6,491 bases of DNA from Lachnoclostridium sp. UBA933 (GTDB lineage Bacteria; Bacillota; Clostridia; Lachnospirales; Lachnospiraceae), in NCBI GenBank assembly GCA_002293545.1, contig DBDL01000151.1, positions 22,920 to 29,410 of the forward strand, given 5' to 3'. A model generated the notes under the pieces. The model searched no databases. It was given only the letters and a program-made list of their open reading frames with translations, and had not been told where the DNA came from. Of this stretch, positions 5,371 to 6,491 are shown in pieces. Numbering within the stretch: the stretch's first letter is position 1; every line of letters begins with the position of its first letter. Position numbers and translations under genes: made by a program.

Positions 5371-6491
5371 ATGCTAAAAAGAACATTAGCTAAAGTTCTG
5401 ACACTTATTATGGTTCTGGGATTATTCGCCTCAGTATCACCCATTAGTGCGGATGCTGCTAAAAAGCCGGCTCTCAAACCGAAGAATGTCACACTGAAAG
5501 TCGGTCAGTCTAAGAAAATATCATTGAAAAATGCAAAAAAAGTAAAAAAGACCAAGTGGTCCGTAAAACCGAAAAATGCAGTTACACTGACCAAAAAGAG
5601 TAAGAAAAGTGTAACCGTAAAAGGTAAGAAAGCAGCAAAGAAGGTTACATTGACGGCAAAATTCAAATCAGGACGGAAGAATATGAAGGCAACATGTACG
5701 ATTAGGGTAAATGCCAAAAACCCAAGACCTACAAAGAAGCCAACTTCCAAACCTCCGGCTTCCAAACCTCCGGCTTCTACGGATACTCCGGGTACCAACA
5801 CTCCTACTACGGATACTCCGACTACCGATACTCCGGCTACTACTCCGCCGGGACCGGTTGGAACTCCTGAAGTAATTGAAGTACCGCTCGTTGGCATTCG
5901 TGCCCTTTACGGCACCGATTCCGCTCTTAAAGAGTTAGAGGGCGGCGGCGTTGAAACGATAGCTGACACCTGCAAAGGATTTGCGATAGACCTTCCTGCC
6001 GCATTATATACAGGTGATGTCGTACAAGTCACTTTAGAAGGTGAAGGGTCCATGCGTGCCTTTTTATCAGATGCGAATGACACAAAAAAACAAGTAGAGG
6101 ATACGGGTGATTTAATGCCTCTTCCCCATACATGGACTCTAACCTCCAATGACAATAATGTCGGCGAGGTCCATGTAAAACCTGTAGCGGGCGAAAATTT
6201 CCCGGTCGGTGTCAAAGTGACAAAAGCTGTCATAACCTATCCGGGCGGTTCCCAGAGTACACCTCCGCCGGTAACGCCTCCTCCGGGAGCTATGGATGAA
6301 GCAGTTTACAAGGAAATGGTGGGGAAATCACTGGTTCCCGAAAGTGCTTCCTATACCATGAACAATCATCTCGTCAAAAACGCAATAGATAAAGCGAAAA
6401 ACGGGGAAAATGTAACCATTGCTTATCTTGGCGGTTCCATTACTGAGGGTGCTGCGGCAACAAGTACGAATTGCTATGCTTATTTATCCCA
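5371..6491 (+). CDS. Secreted modular SGNH/GDSL hydrolase, probable carbohydrate esterase (3' end outside window)
   Basis: The frame is open from ATG 5371 to the window end (373 codons). Residues 1-29 are a Sec signal peptide with likely cleavage after ADA. Residues 31-116 are the same Lys-rich Ig-like module as in the gene upstream. Residues 117-165 are a Thr/Pro linker built from 5-residue repeats. Residues about 168-292 are an unassigned, probably beta-sandwich domain (LVGIRALYG to AVITYPGG) that may bind carbohydrate. A second Pro-rich linker spans 293-307, and from about 308 an SGNH hydrolase begins: residues 348-360 read VTIAYLGGSITEG, block I with nucleophile Ser356. The remaining catalytic Asp and His blocks lie beyond the window. 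Such secreted SGNH enzymes often deacetylate xylan or other plant polysaccharides. The gene starts 44 bp after the CE4 gene with no terminator between, so the two are probably an operon. Confidence 0.85.
   Translation, partial: MLKRTLAKVLTLIMVLGLFASVSPISADAAKKPALKPKNVTLKVGQSKKISLKNAKKVKKTKWSVKPKNAVTLTKKSKKSVTVKGKKAAKKVTLTAKFKSGRKNMKATCTIRVNAKNPRPTKKPTSKPPASKPPASTDTPGTNTPTTDTPTTDTPATTPPGPVGTPEVIEVPLVGIRALYGTDSALKELEGGGVETIADTCKGFAIDLPAALYTGDVVQVTLEGEGSMRAFLSDANDTKKQVEDTGDLMPLPHTWTLTSNDNNVGEVHVKPVAGENFPVGVKVTKAVITYPGGSQSTPPPVTPPPGAMDEAVYKEMVGKSLVPESASYTMNNHLVKNAIDKAKNGENVTIAYLGGSITEGAAATSTNCYAYLS
5746..5850 (+). repeat. 15-bp tandem repeats encoding the Pro/Thr linker
   Basis: Seven consecutive 15-base units: two exact copies of TCCAAACCTCCGGCT (5746-5760, 5761-5775), then five degenerate units around ACTACGGATACTCCG up to 5850. 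They encode five-residue blocks (SKPPA, STDTP, TTDTP) of the linker. The in-frame unit length means copy-number change would only lengthen or shorten the linker. Confidence 0.8.

Noticed and set aside
5746..5850. CRISPR-like array
   Set aside because: The 15-base units are directly adjacent, without spacers, in frame and encode a Pro/Thr linker.

Overview
The window looks like a chromosomal segment from a low-to-mid GC Gram-positive Clostridia member, most likely Lachnospiraceae. This rests on strong AGGAGG-type ribosome binding sites, the style of the lipoprotein and Sec signal peptides, Lys-rich Ig-like modules followed by Pro/Thr linkers, and a small Cys/Gly-rich protein of a kind I recall from that family. 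Genus cannot be fixed from sequence alone. There is no sign of phage, transposon, CRISPR or RNA genes.

Layout from left to right. (1) Minus strand, an apparent two-gene operon: a GH3/NagZ-type lipoprotein (183-1409) with a near-consensus promoter at 1463-1491, followed 3 bp later by purF, of which only the first 59 codons are in the window (1-179). (2) Plus strand: a 77-residue Cys/Gly-rich small protein made of two copies of one motif (1589-1822), with a perfect 14-bp palindrome upstream and a strong hairpin terminator downstream (1841-1875). (3) Minus strand: a small unrecognised gene (1916-2128) that converges on that same terminator, and chorismate synthase aroC (2189-3289) with its own promoter at 3379-3407. 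(4) Plus strand, after a 264-bp divergent intergenic region: two adjacent secreted carbohydrate-esterase genes, one complete (3554-5326; CBM-like domain plus CE4 deacetylase) and one cut by the window end (5371-6491; beta-rich domain plus SGNH/GDSL hydrolase).

The most interesting part is the right-hand pair. Both proteins carry the same very basic N-terminal module (about 74% identical over 98 residues, 32 Lys and no Asp or Glu in either) and then diverge completely into different catalytic architectures. This looks like a shared cell-surface or substrate-retention module attached to two complementary deacetylases, probably acting on acetylated plant polysaccharide. The CE4 domain lacks the usual second metal-binding His. 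On the left, the GH3 lipoprotein has lost the usual Asp/His acid-base dyad while keeping the nucleophile Asp, which suggests altered chemistry or a binding role.
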